This document shows positions 8,776 through 18,216 of a stretch of 64,000 nt of DNA, piece after piece. Numbering within the stretch: the first letter of the stretch is position 1; the number at the start of each line of letters is the position of its first letter. The notes under the pieces are model-generated. The model was not told the origin of the DNA and made no database searches. It saw nothing but the letters and a program-made list of their open reading frames with translations. Origin of the DNA: CBDCYH01 sp965224105 (GTDB lineage Bacteria; Bacteroidota; Rhodothermia; Rhodothermales; JABDKH01); the NCBI GenBank assembly GCA_965224105.1, contig CBDCYH010000002.1, positions 496,001 to 560,000 of the forward strand, read 5' to 3'. The position numbers and the translations under genes are program-made.

Positions 8776-9924
8776 GTGAATCGCCCCACATCACTCCGCC
8801 TTTCCAGCAGGATTCTCCTGGTTCTACCAGCATTGATGCTCACTGCATGTCAGACCATTCCTACCCAGACCTCATTTATGCAATCGGTCGATGGTGTCGA
8901 AACATCGGCTTCCGAAATTCGGACACGTGCGCTCTTTGCCGGTAAGCAAATGGCCGGTGCGGTACAGATAAGTGCAGACAGTGCAATAATTGTGGCAACC
9001 CCGTTGGCAGCCACCGCAGTCGCCAGGTGGCGTAGCAACATCATCCCATCAATCCAGGAAGCGGCGTTACTCTCCGATCCGCTAATGGCGGTCCTGGACC
9101 TGTGGGCGCTCGGTATTCAAAACGAGGACTTCGTGCGGCAACACGGCGACACCTTCGGTGATGCAAGGCCCATTCTTGAACGATCATCAACAACAATTGT
9201 GCGGATTGCGGAAACGTTAAAAGATCGCGTGGTGCAATCCAATGATTTTTCGTTCAACGAAACCGCGCTACACTTGTGGGCAGGTGAGCATCCGATAACG
9301 GATCTTACTTTTGTTCGCGAAAGTGTGGTTGGATCAAGAGCGGACATGCTTGGGAGCAATGGTAGGGGTGCACTCGCGAGTGTCGCAACGATGGAGCAAA
9401 CACTTGAGGGTCTGAATGCCAGACTGTCGTTCACGAACGAGTACCTATTGAAACAGGTTGAGTGGAAAACTGAGCTTGCGGCGCAACGACTAGCAAAAGC
9501 GTTTGAGGAAAATCTCGTCAAGGTCAAGTGGGAGAATCGTTTGGACTCGCTCCACAGTCTTGCTCTTAGACTGCCAGGGTTCGCCGCCTCGGAACGGTCG
9601 CTCGTGCTGGAGTGGCTGACCAACGAACGCCAAGCTGCACTAAACGAGATAAACTCCCAGCGAATTGAAACTCTTGACCTGATGCTAGCTCAACAATCAT
9701 TTGTGGAGGACCTATTGGCATCCGAACGTCAGTCCGTTGTTCGCGCCATGCAGGAAGAACGGTTGGCAACATTTGACGATCTGGAAAAACTCATGGACAG
9801 CCAGATCGCAACTGTCGAGAGCATGCTGAACAGGATTCTAGTTAAGGTGCTGCTCATGACCCTGGGTCTGCTATTGCTCGCGGGAATGGTCTTATGGGCT
9901 GTTGCAGGCCGCTACAAGAAATGA
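8776..9924 (+). CDS. putative lipoprotein with long helical region and C-terminal membrane helix
   Basis: About 382 residues; family not recognised. Counting from GTG 8776, a signal peptide ends in the lipobox LTAC with Cys25. The middle (about 200-345) is charged and helical, with many Glu, Gln, Leu and Arg residues (for example NERQAALNEINSQRIETLDL), and is likely to form coiled coil. The last 30 residues are a strongly hydrophobic helix (LLMTLGLLLLAGMVLWAV) followed by GRYKK. The protein would therefore have a lipid anchor at one end and a membrane helix at the other. The start is uncertain: TTG 8770 and GTG 8776 both lie at the end of the upstream terminator's T-tract, and no ribosome-binding site is visible. 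Confidence 0.65.
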   Translation: MNRPTSLRLSSRILLVLPALMLTACQTIPTQTSFMQSVDGVETSASEIRTRALFAGKQMAGAVQISADSAIIVATPLAATAVARWRSNIIPSIQEAALLSDPLMAVLDLWALGIQNEDFVRQHGDTFGDARPILERSSTTIVRIAETLKDRVVQSNDFSFNETALHLWAGEHPITDLTFVRESVVGSRADMLGSNGRGALASVATMEQTLEGLNARLSFTNEYLLKQVEWKTELAAQRLAKAFEENLVKVKWENRLDSLHSLALRLPGFAASERSLVLEWLTNERQAALNEINSQRIETLDLMLAQQSFVEDLLASERQSVVRAMQEERLATFDDLEKLMDSQIATVESMLNRILVKVLLMTLGLLLLAGMVLWAVAGRYKK

Positions 9925-9995
9925 ATCAGCTCCAATTAACCATATCTTCTCAATGAATTTGCCTCCGGTTTCTGGTCCAGGATTGGATATTAATG

Positions 9996-10042
9996 CGTAT
10001 TAATCTTTAGAATAGTTGCAGATCCACAAAGTCGTTAATACG
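9996..10042. promoter_or_regulatory. spaced inverted repeat upstream of the M48 gene
   Basis: CGTATTAA at 9996-10003 is repeated inverted as TTAATACG at 10035-10042, within an AT-rich stretch in the 182-bp gap before the M48-TPR gene. Such a dyad could be a binding site for a regulator or a promoter-associated structure. The arms are short, so chance is possible. Confidence 0.25.
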
Positions 10043-10106
10043 ATTATTACTCTGCCAGGCGTTCAACCACGCGACCCACATCCCCATCACTTATAGCTAG
10101 CGTAAA

Positions 10107-12059
10107 ATGAAGCATCTCACTCTCTCACTGGTACTCACGTGCACATTTGCCATCGGGGCTGCAACCGCGATGCAAGAGGTTGTACGAAATTCAGGCGCTG
10201 ACGCCGCCAGCCAAGTGCACTGTGTTAACGTCTCCGAAGCGGATTGCGACCTAACGAAGAAAGCAGCGGACCGAGTCCTCGCAGTGGCCGAGGCTCCCGA
10301 CGGATATGTGTGGCCGCCAACTATCCTGGTGACCGGATCGGATGAGCTGAATGCAATGGCACTGGGCAGCGACTACGAAACGTACAAACTCGTTGCTGAC
10401 CACTACGGATTGTCTGATGCTCCCTCACGGGGAGACGCTCATCATACGCTAATGATTTTCACCAAGCCTTTGATGGACGTCATCGTCGAAGGAGAAGAGG
10501 ATCGGCTGGCCCTTGTTATGGGTCATGAGTTGGGACACCTGATGGAGGAGCACTCGCGCAAAGGCGCGGAGCTTCGTAAAACGAACCCAACGGATCTCAT
10601 CGACTATGCGTTCGGCCGGCAGGACGAACTCGACGCTGACTTGATAGGAACCAAGCTGGCTCTTGCCGCAGGTTACTCGTACGACAAAATTTTCCGCGGA
10701 TTCAGTGCATTCATCGATGCTGGCATGGAGCACGGATCTTTTCACGCGCTCAACTCCGACCATCCGTCGTGGCGGGACCGCCTCGCATATGTCGACGAGC
10801 GCAGAGCCGACCTCTGGCGTGCGATGTCGTCGTTTGAGAATGGCGTGATATTTTTGATGGCCGAGCAATACCAATCCGCGCAACGAGCGTTCGGAGAGGT
10901 AACTAAAAATTTCCCCGACTCCCCAGAGGCGTGGGCGAATATCGGATACGCCTATTTGATGCAATACTGTGATGCCCTTGACCCTGTCGACGTAAAACGA
11001 TTTGGGGTGGGCCACCTACTCGTTGGTGGATTCTACCGTAGGCCCGCGTCGTTAGAAGGCCAGGTCCGAGGGGTTGACGAAAACATCTGGTGGGAAGCGG
11101 TGGGTGCACTTCGCGAGGCGCTCCGTCTCGACCCGACGCTTACATTGGCGAAAGCAAATCTGGGCATTGCGTATCTCTTGCGACCCGAAGGAAAAGACGT
11201 TGCTCAAGCCGCCAAGCTCCTTGACGAAGCAGCGACGCTCGCGCAGAACGACGACACCCTCGACCCGATTGCACGCGCGTCCATCCTGATAAATGCAGGC
11301 GTGGCGGGGATAGCCGAAGGCACTGCAAGCGAAAGTGAACAACGTTTTGATGAGGCGGAAGCCTACGGGCGATCCGTAGCTCGTCGCGGAGTACCGGCGA
11401 CGGTTGAAACAGCGCTGTTATACAATCGCGCGTTCATCATGGCAGACCGCCCAGGAAAAACTGCCGAGGCCATCGCCTTACTGGAAGATTATCTCAAGAG
11501 CGCTAGTTCTTCCTCTGCATGGTGGGACCTCGCTTACGAACGGTATGCAGCGCTGTGCGAGACCGCCGGTACTGCAGCAAAGTCCCGAGATTCAATAATC
11601 GCCTCGTCGGCGCCACGTTATCGACCATTTACTTCTGTTGAACTAGGCGATGGGGTTGGCATCGCGCTGGGAGAAAAGACCAGAGACGTAAGAAAGCGTA
11701 TCGGGGAAGGTTCATCAGTCCCGCTTGCTGGTCGACAACGACTATCCCGCATTTTCTATCGCGACCTCGGAGTTGAGTTGCTTGCAAACACAGAAGTACT
11801 GGCAATAGCACTTAAGGGCGACAATGCCCCTGCCCTTTCCCTTACACCTATCGGAATAGGATCCAAAGAAGTGCTTGGTCTACATCTTGGAATGTCCAGA
11901 GACAACCTCGAGGAAGCGACGATCGACGAAGAATATGACTTCAAACAACTCACGGACCCGGAAACCAACTACCGATTCTATCGGGGACTAGGGTTGGCGG
12001 TGAAGGTGAAGTCCGGCGTCGTGAGGGAGATAATCGTGGTACAACTTCCTGTTCGCTAA
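10107..12059 (+). CDS. exported M48-family metalloprotease with TPR repeats
   Basis: A 650-residue protein with an N-terminal signal peptide (about 1-21). The protease domain holds the zinc motif HELGH at 140-144 (VMGHELGHLMEEHSRKG) and the downstream zinc ligand region DELDADLIG with Glu174, the ExxxD pattern of M48 peptidases such as BepA. Several TPR-like helix pairs follow (from about residue 250: AEQYQSAQRAFGEVTKNFPD, PEAWANIGYAYL, TLAKANLGIAYL). A C-terminal part (about 510-650) is not recognised. BepA-type M48-TPR proteins act in the periplasm on outer-membrane protein assembly; by analogy this may be an envelope quality-control protease. It heads a plus-strand run of exported proteins. 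Confidence 0.87.
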   Translation: MKHLTLSLVLTCTFAIGAATAMQEVVRNSGADAASQVHCVNVSEADCDLTKKAADRVLAVAEAPDGYVWPPTILVTGSDELNAMALGSDYETYKLVADHYGLSDAPSRGDAHHTLMIFTKPLMDVIVEGEEDRLALVMGHELGHLMEEHSRKGAELRKTNPTDLIDYAFGRQDELDADLIGTKLALAAGYSYDKIFRGFSAFIDAGMEHGSFHALNSDHPSWRDRLAYVDERRADLWRAMSSFENGVIFLMAEQYQSAQRAFGEVTKNFPDSPEAWANIGYAYLMQYCDALDPVDVKRFGVGHLLVGGFYRRPASLEGQVRGVDENIWWEAVGALREALRLDPTLTLAKANLGIAYLLRPEGKDVAQAAKLLDEAATLAQNDDTLDPIARASILINAGVAGIAEGTASESEQRFDEAEAYGRSVARRGVPATVETALLYNRAFIMADRPGKTAEAIALLEDYLKSASSSSAWWDLAYERYAALCETAGTAAKSRDSIIASSAPRYRPFTSVELGDGVGIALGEKTRDVRKRIGEGSSVPLAGRQRLSRIFYRDLGVELLANTEVLAIALKGDNAPALSLTPIGIGSKEVLGLHLGMSRDNLEEATIDEEYDFKQLTDPETNYRFYRGLGLAVKVKSGVVREIIVVQLPVR

Positions 12060-12110
12060 CAACATTCGGTTTCCCCATTAAAACACTCTCATCAACCCGA
12101 TCATTAACCC

Positions 12111-12584
12111 ATGCAACGAATAACATTCTTTCCTCTGGTGCTTTGCCTCCTTTTTGTTGGAAGCGCATCAGCGCAGACCCTTACTTCCATGTTGGACGCA
12201 TCCGGCGTGCCTTACAAAGATGCGGGAGACGGCGCGTATCTGGCCGTTGTGACTGATAACGGAACGTCGACTCCTATGCTCGTAAGCCAAAGGACGGCCG
12301 TTCCGGGTAATACGAAAGACCTCGTGCAGGTCTACAGCGTCGCTACGCTCGTACTTGAAGCTCCGGATGGCTTCCGACCACCCCAGGCGATGTTGCGAGC
12401 GATGGCAAACCACAACTCTAACCTGAATCACGGTCGGCTGTCGACGATCGACAACAGTGTATACTATACGTCGGATATTTTTAAAAGCACCGCGACAGCA
12501 GAAACGTTAACTGTGCAAATGCTACTCGCGCACATGTTCACGCAGGAATTCAAGAGCGCGTACGCACCGTATCTCGAAGAATAG
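12111..12584 (+). CDS. secreted YbjN-like (type III chaperone-like fold) protein
   Basis: A 157-residue protein with a clear signal peptide (about 1-21, ending GSASAQ). The mature part (LTSMLDASGVPYKDAGDGAYLAVV and a later QVYSVATLVLEAPDGF segment) resembles YbjN-domain proteins, which share the type III secretion chaperone fold. This resemblance is by eye only. No catalytic residues are seen. It lies 51 bp after the M48 gene and 53 bp before a small lipoprotein gene, so the three may be one transcript. Confidence 0.6.
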   Translation: MQRITFFPLVLCLLFVGSASAQTLTSMLDASGVPYKDAGDGAYLAVVTDNGTSTPMLVSQRTAVPGNTKDLVQVYSVATLVLEAPDGFRPPQAMLRAMANHNSNLNHGRLSTIDNSVYYTSDIFKSTATAETLTVQMLLAHMFTQEFKSAYAPYLEE

Positions 12585-12637
12585 AACACTATCCCGGTTC
12601 TAACTTCGTTATTGGGTAAACCAAAACTGAACGCACA

Positions 12638-13168
12638 ATGAAACTAACTGCATATATATTCGCGATCGTTCTCCTCGCCGGTTGCGCCGACTCGGCCAAC
12701 AAGAGTGAGGAGTTGGCGGAAAATGTTGCAACGATGGAAAGCGATTTTGATCTGTCCGACCTGCAAAACTCGGAAATGAGATCGCTGATCACCGAGGGGC
12801 TGGCTGGCGATGCCGTCGCCGAACTCAAAGCGACCGATTGGCCAGAGGCTGTCGAGATATCGACGCTATCGATTGCGGCTGACTTGAACGAAGGCGCGAT
12901 GTTGTCCAACCTCGCTGGAGCTCCGAAGGGCATTTCGATTCCGGATGCTTCTCCTCCCATGGATCTGGTTGGTGAAACCGCGGGCATGTCGAAACTTTTC
13001 GATAACGACCGAGGCGGATTCACCATCCCAGTCGTCGATGTCAAACCCATCGGCGTCGACCAATTGATTGGCAGCCTGGGGTTGACGCTGGAGTCGACGG
13101 ACATGTCAAGCCTGATCGTGGAAGGAAACGACCTTGCCGCCAAGCTAGGTGTTCTCCGCAACTACTAA
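12638..13168 (+). CDS. small lipoprotein of unknown function
   Basis: A 176-residue protein with a lipoprotein signal (lipobox LLAGC, Cys16). The mature part is acidic and rich in Ser, Leu and Ala. I do not recognise a family. It is the last gene before a Rho-independent terminator, so it probably ends the transcript that starts with the M48 protease. Confidence 0.75.
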   Translation: MKLTAYIFAIVLLAGCADSANKSEELAENVATMESDFDLSDLQNSEMRSLITEGLAGDAVAELKATDWPEAVEISTLSIAADLNEGAMLSNLAGAPKGISIPDASPPMDLVGETAGMSKLFDNDRGGFTIPVVDVKPIGVDQLIGSLGLTLESTDMSSLIVEGNDLAAKLGVLRNY

Positions 13169-13190
13169 ATCAGGATTTTATATTCTGATG

Positions 13191-13240
13191 AGCCCGCTTT
13201 TCGGATCTGCCTGGACCCTGAGAAGCGGGCTTTCTTTTTT
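13191..13240 (+). terminator. Rho-independent terminator between the small lipoprotein and the first TPR-CHAT gene
   Basis: AGCCCGCTT at 13191-13199 pairs with AAGCGGGCT at 13223-13231, leaving a 23-nt loop, followed by the T-rich run TTTCTTTTTT to 13240. Because it lies inside the maximal open frame of the next gene (open from 13149), it supports the later start at 13257 for that gene. Confidence 0.85.
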
Positions 13241-13256
13241 CCGGCACCCACATCCT

Positions 13257-16200
13257 ATGACAAGATTTCTCCCAATCATTGCGCGTATAGTTCTTGCACT
13301 ACTGTTTGTATCCAGTACCAGTAGCCTGCACGCACAAACCACCGAAGCCGATTCGCTTCACGCTGCGGGCATCGCTCTTTACACCGACGGTGATGTAGCT
13401 GCGTCCGTTGCCACCCTCGAACAGGCAATACGCCAATTTGATCGCAGCAACCCAACCGATTCTACCGAGCTTGGCTACGCCGAGATTGTAGACGATCTGG
13501 GATACATTCTTACCGATCAAGGAGACTATCCCGCAGCTCAGGCCAGACTGGAGGAGGCCCTCGACATACGGCAGCGCCACTCACATCCTGATTCCATTGA
13601 TATCGGTGATACGCAGGAGAACCTTGCCCGACTGTATCTCCATTGGGATAAGTTGGAGAAAGCGCAAGAGTGGTATCAACTGTCTGATCAAGCGTATGCA
13701 AATTATCTTGGCAACCCGTCCACCGATTATGCCGGTTACAAGAACCGGCAGGCGCTCGAGTACTTCCGAAAAGAGCTGTATGAAGACGCTCTGCGAAACT
13801 TCAAGGAAGCGGAGCAGGCGATCGCCGCTGCGAGTGTAGGCTCGCCCGATCACCTGACTATTGCTGGAAACGTGGCCACCGCGCTGGAAAATCTGGAGAG
13901 ATATGACCAATCAATGAAACAACATATTAAAGTTGTCGAGATTGGCGAAACGTATTCGGACACCACAACTATGGTGTTTGCAGATGTGCTTTATCATGCC
14001 GGTCGCGTCGGCATCCTGGTGGGAGATCCTGACGCCGATAGATACCTCAGGCGATGCATAAATGTCTATAAGCACAAATATGGTCAAAGTGTCGACTTGG
14101 GCAACATCTTTTATTCCGTCGCCAAACTTTACGAGGGAGCGGAAATGCACAGCGAGGCGGCTGGCTACTTCTCCGAAGCCCTGCCAGTTTTCGAACATGA
14201 CCCGGGTAAGATCTCGCCAGACTATGCGCTTTCGCTTGCTGGAGTTGCGCTGGCCCAACACAACATCCCAGACAATAGAGCAGCGTTCACGTCCTATCGC
14301 CAACTAATCCCTATCGTTGTCGCGGTCTTCGACTCGTCCCAGGCAGATTATAAAGTGATCCGTGATAACATGGTCGGCAGCGCATCCGCGTTTGGCGACA
14401 TGCTGACGGCGGAAGAAAACTGGGACCAGCTGGTTGAGATGTACCAGGCCGCTCGAGAGATGGAAGAGATGTTGTACGGTAACATGAGCGACCAGTACTC
14501 CAACCTGTCCTACAACCTGGGCACCGCCTATCTGGCAGCCGCCGACACAACCGCAGGCCTCAAGGAGCTCCGCACTTCCCTTGAAATCGAGGTTCATAAC
14601 AGGGGGGAAACCCACCCCGAGGTTGCATTTGTTGCTGCCCGGGTCGGAGAGGTTTTAACCGAGGCGAAAGACTTCCCTGAAGCTGACAACTACATCCAAC
14701 AGGCGCTGGACATCTACCGCGATAGTCCGGATAACCAGGAGGAATATGTCTCCACTCTTTACAAAATGGTGTTGCTTCGTTTTGCGGAGAAGCGGTACGA
14801 CGAAGCGCTCGAGATATCTCGTGAGCTTGTGGCAAAGTCCAAAGAAGTATCCGGTGAAAGCCACATCAACCACGCGGCATACGTCTCCGTCGAGGCAAAA
14901 CTGATGTTCCGGACTGGCCTGCAAGAACCAGCAGTCACCAAATTCGACGAGGCAATCGAGCTTGAAAGACGACATCGACAAAACGCTCCTGAGCGCCTGA
15001 TCGAATATCTCAACGAGGGAGGCGACCTCCTTTTCTATCTCGAGGAGCACGAGAGATCACTTCCCTACTATCAGGAGTCGGTAGCGCTAGCCTCAGACTC
15101 CGCTCGATTCCAATCGGACTATCTACACGCTACCTCCAGGCTCAAAGAAGCGTTCACAATACTCGGACGCAATGACGACATCATCAGTTTAACCGAATCC
15201 AAGATTTTGTATCTGCAGAAGTATGGAGACAATCAGAGCGTTGCATGGTCGATGGTAGACCTTGCAGTTGCGCTTCGTAATAGTAGGGTGTTCGACAAAG
15301 CCGAGGATGCGGTCTTGAAAGCGCGCCGACTTCTTGAAAACGAGTTTGGTGAACGCTCACTGTATTCGATATCCACGTATGCTGCGCACGCCACCATAAT
15401 GCAAGAATCTGGTCGTTACTCGGACGCGCAAGAGTTGCTAGACGAAGCCATACCTGTCATCGACGCGATCCCGCAAGATTCCCTATCCGAGATGCAGCTA
15501 GTGGCGCTGGAGGTTTTCGGCTCCACACTGTACTACAATGGGAGATACAACCGGGCGCTCAGATATTTCGAAAAGGCCATGGCTATCCGGTCTCGGTACA
15601 GAGACGCGAATTCCATCGAGAGATATCAGTTCAGCAGAGATTTTCTCACCGTAATGCAAACCGACATGGGCAGAGATCGGAAGGTGCAGTTAGCCCTTGA
15701 AGCACTCGAAGAGAAAAAGAGAGACTTCCCGGAATCACATCCGGCGATCTCTGCGATATTGGAGTTGGTGGCCGTGAACTACGCGGCAATTTCGGAACTC
15801 GTGAAGGCAGAAGAGTATCTGGATTTGGCCGAAGCTTCCAGGAAAGGTAATCCTGAAACAACCGACGCCGACTATCTCGACATCCGTCTGTGGCGCACAA
15901 CAATAGGGATGATCAAAGAGGTTAACGGAGAACGATCCCCAGCCGCGTTCTCCCGATTCTACAATGAGTACCGTTCGATTGTCGATGCCTACAAAGAAAC
16001 TGACAAGACAGACAGACTCCGAATTGCACTGAACTTTTTATCAGCTACTGCGCGATACTCCGGAGACGAGGTTGCATACGTCAGAACGCTCGAAGAAGTG
16101 GTTGAAACGCTGGAGAAAGACAACGATCCTGATGATCCGCTGGCCATTATCACGGCAATGGCTAACCTCGCTCCCGCCTATGTCACCACCGGGCAAAATG

Positions 16201-18212
16201 ATCGAGCGGATTCTACAGCCACAGCGGCTGCTGAAATGGCAAGGAACGTTTTGGGCGAGGGACACGCGAATACCGCGGAGGTGTTTGACAAGGCGGGAGC
16301 CGTGTTCCTGCAAACGGGCAGTCTGGATGCAGCCGAAGCGATATTATTCAAAGCGGATTCCATAACTGCTATCACTCATGGTGCTGAAAGCATCCAGCGG
16401 AAAGACGTTCTCGTCAACCTTGCCCAGGTGTACCTTGCGAGGGGTGAATCGGATCGGGCCGAAAACTCGATTTCCCGACTTGCAGCAATTGCATCGAAAT
16501 CGTTGCAGGCATCTTTTCTCACGGCAACGGAAGAAGCCTTGTATGCGCTTGCGTCGAGCAGTGCTGAGACTCGGCTCCCCGTGGAGCTCGCACTTATCGA
16601 CAACGACAAGACCGACTACGCCTATGAATATCTGATGGCCTACAAAGGAATTGTTACCCGCACCATTGCAAGCCGCAACCGGGGACTGCGTGCAGCGTCC
16701 CAGGACAGAAACCTGGAACTCGCGATCGACGATTTACGCGACAGTAAACAGGAACTTGCCAACTTGCAGCTTCGCCCGGTTTCACCGCAGAAAGCTACGT
16801 CTGTCCAATCTCTCAAACAGAAAATCGCCACACTACAAAGTCAGCTCGCGGCTTCCATGGAGTTTAACGTCTCGGACGTCTCCGTCGAAGAATTGCACCG
16901 TTCAATGGACGGTTTATCCATCATCGTAGAGTTTGCCAAGATCATTCGGCCGAATATTTCTGGCAAGTATGAGGAGCGAGAGCGAAGGATGCACTACGTC
17001 GCATTTGTTGTTAGCAAGAATCAGCCGACCCGTTTGGTCAATCTGGGCAGAGCGGCTCGCATCGATGACCTGATCGCCGAGTACACCGAAACCCTCGACT
17101 ACGCCCGACAAGACTTTGCCCGCGGGGACGATGAGCAGGATCTCGAAGACGTGATTGTCGACATCGGAGCTGAGTTGTACAAAGAGCTGTTTGCAGGAAT
17201 CGCGGAGTTCCTGGAGCCTGGAGTCAAATTGTTCATCGCTGCCGATGGCGAGCTCAACAGAATTCCGATGGGAGCACTCGTAGACGATGATGGCAGGTAC
17301 CTGATCGAATCACACCAGATTTCCTACCTGACCTCGGGAAGAGACCTAATCGAAAACACGAATGCCTCTGGCACAGGTACGGTAGTATTTGCCGGACCAG
17401 ATTACGACCTCGACGTTGTAGATCACGAACCAACCGACAATTCCACGAATGAGACTGGCTTAGTGTTGCGAGGCCCGACGCAGACAAGCGTTCGCGGAAT
17501 GAAATGGGATCCGCTCGCCGGCGCGCTACTGGAGGCAGCAGATATTACCTCCGCTCTCCAGGAATCATCGTTGGGGCCGGTAACCACTTTTACCGACACG
17601 CTTGCGCTGGAGACAACCTTCAAGAACGTATCCAACCCGGAGATTCTTCACCTCGCGACCCACGGTTACTTCCTCCCCGGCGGAACGACGGGAGATGTAG
17701 ACGAACTTGGCGGCGACGCCACATCAGCCGATGTATCCAGCGGCGCTGCAGTCGGGCTGGGTTTACTACGACAGGCAAGCAACCCTCTCCTCCGCTCGGG
17801 TATCATCCTGGCGGGAGCCAACAACATCGGCAACCAGGAACGAAAGTCTGTCGAGGATGGCTGGGTGACTGCAGAAGAGATCACGCAGATGGATCTGGCT
17901 GGCACGCGGCTGGTTGTGCTTAGCGCATGCGAATCAGGATTAGGCGATATCAAGTCCGGTCAGAGCGTCCGCGGGCTGCGGCAAGCATTCCAGGTTGCTG
18001 GCGCGCAAAACCTTGTCTCAAGTTTGTACCTCGTTCCGGATCAAGAAACCCGGGAGGCCATGCAACATTTTTACGCAGGCCTTTCGTCTGGAAACGATGT
18101 TGGCCAGGCGCTACACGAGGCGCAGCTTAAACTCATCCAGGATCGCCGCGCCGAGCACGGCGCCGCGCATCCGTTTTTCTGGGCGAGCCTAATCCATGTA
18201 GGAACAGACTAG
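13257..18212 (+). CDS. exported TPR-CHAT protein 1
   Basis: A 1651-residue protein. Signal peptide about 1-24 (MTRFLPIIARIVLALLF onward, ending LHAQ). Residues about 25-1120 are a long array of TPR-like helix pairs (DSLHAAGIALYTDGDVAASV is the first). A charged helical linker (about 1140-1210) leads to a CHAT domain (about 1240-1651). CHAT domains are caspase/separase-like cysteine proteases: the expected dyad is His1469 (LHLATHGYF) and Cys1558 (VVLSACESGLGD). The final GAAHPFFWASLIHVG is the usual CHAT ending. The start at 13257 is chosen because the terminator at 13191-13240 lies upstream and the signal peptide begins there. It is followed after 4 bp by a paralogue. Substrate and trigger are unknown. 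Confidence 0.9.
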   Translation: MTRFLPIIARIVLALLFVSSTSSLHAQTTEADSLHAAGIALYTDGDVAASVATLEQAIRQFDRSNPTDSTELGYAEIVDDLGYILTDQGDYPAAQARLEEALDIRQRHSHPDSIDIGDTQENLARLYLHWDKLEKAQEWYQLSDQAYANYLGNPSTDYAGYKNRQALEYFRKELYEDALRNFKEAEQAIAAASVGSPDHLTIAGNVATALENLERYDQSMKQHIKVVEIGETYSDTTTMVFADVLYHAGRVGILVGDPDADRYLRRCINVYKHKYGQSVDLGNIFYSVAKLYEGAEMHSEAAGYFSEALPVFEHDPGKISPDYALSLAGVALAQHNIPDNRAAFTSYRQLIPIVVAVFDSSQADYKVIRDNMVGSASAFGDMLTAEENWDQLVEMYQAAREMEEMLYGNMSDQYSNLSYNLGTAYLAAADTTAGLKELRTSLEIEVHNRGETHPEVAFVAARVGEVLTEAKDFPEADNYIQQALDIYRDSPDNQEEYVSTLYKMVLLRFAEKRYDEALEISRELVAKSKEVSGESHINHAAYVSVEAKLMFRTGLQEPAVTKFDEAIELERRHRQNAPERLIEYLNEGGDLLFYLEEHERSLPYYQESVALASDSARFQSDYLHATSRLKEAFTILGRNDDIISLTESKILYLQKYGDNQSVAWSMVDLAVALRNSRVFDKAEDAVLKARRLLENEFGERSLYSISTYAAHATIMQESGRYSDAQELLDEAIPVIDAIPQDSLSEMQLVALEVFGSTLYYNGRYNRALRYFEKAMAIRSRYRDANSIERYQFSRDFLTVMQTDMGRDRKVQLALEALEEKKRDFPESHPAISAILELVAVNYAAISELVKAEEYLDLAEASRKGNPETTDADYLDIRLWRTTIGMIKEVNGERSPAAFSRFYNEYRSIVDAYKETDKTDRLRIALNFLSATARYSGDEVAYVRTLEEVVETLEKDNDPDDPLAIITAMANLAPAYVTTGQNDRADSTATAAAEMARNVLGEGHANTAEVFDKAGAVFLQTGSLDAAEAILFKADSITAITHGAESIQRKDVLVNLAQVYLARGESDRAENSISRLAAIASKSLQASFLTATEEALYALASSSAETRLPVELALIDNDKTDYAYEYLMAYKGIVTRTIASRNRGLRAASQDRNLELAIDDLRDSKQELANLQLRPVSPQKATSVQSLKQKIATLQSQLAASMEFNVSDVSVEELHRSMDGLSIIVEFAKIIRPNISGKYEERERRMHYVAFVVSKNQPTRLVNLGRAARIDDLIAEYTETLDYARQDFARGDDEQDLEDVIVDIGAELYKELFAGIAEFLEPGVKLFIAADGELNRIPMGALVDDDGRYLIESHQISYLTSGRDLIENTNASGTGTVVFAGPDYDLDVVDHEPTDNSTNETGLVLRGPTQTSVRGMKWDPLAGALLEAADITSALQESSLGPVTTFTDTLALETTFKNVSNPEILHLATHGYFLPGGTTGDVDELGGDATSADVSSGAAVGLGLLRQASNPLLRSGIILAGANNIGNQERKSVEDGWVTAEEITQMDLAGTRLVVLSACESGLGDIKSGQSVRGLRQAFQVAGAQNLVSSLYLVPDQETREAMQHFYAGLSSGNDVGQALHEAQLKLIQDRRAEHGAAHPFFWASLIHVGTD

Positions 18213-18216
18213 GTGG
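16992..18216 (+). repeat. copy A of a 1.2-kb nearly identical CHAT-coding repeat
   Basis: Positions 16992-18216 match 21946-23170 at a constant offset of 4954 bp with no insertion or deletion. The encoded 407 residues differ at only six positions by my reading (Asn/Asp, Asp/Glu, Lys/Glu, His/Arg, Ala/Gly, Glu/Gly). Identity extends about four bases past the stop codon (TAGGTGG) and ends sharply on the left at the codons for HYVAF. Confidence 0.9.

Noticed and set aside
13149..13256. 36-codon upstream extension of the first TPR-CHAT gene
   Set aside because: It contains a Rho-independent terminator and lies before a good signal peptide that starts at 13257.
17504..17923. Plus-strand frame inside the CHAT domain, present also in the second copy (22458-22799)
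   Set aside because: The shared presence is explained by the 1.2-kb DNA repeat; composition is Arg/Pro/Gly-rich as expected for a shifted frame.
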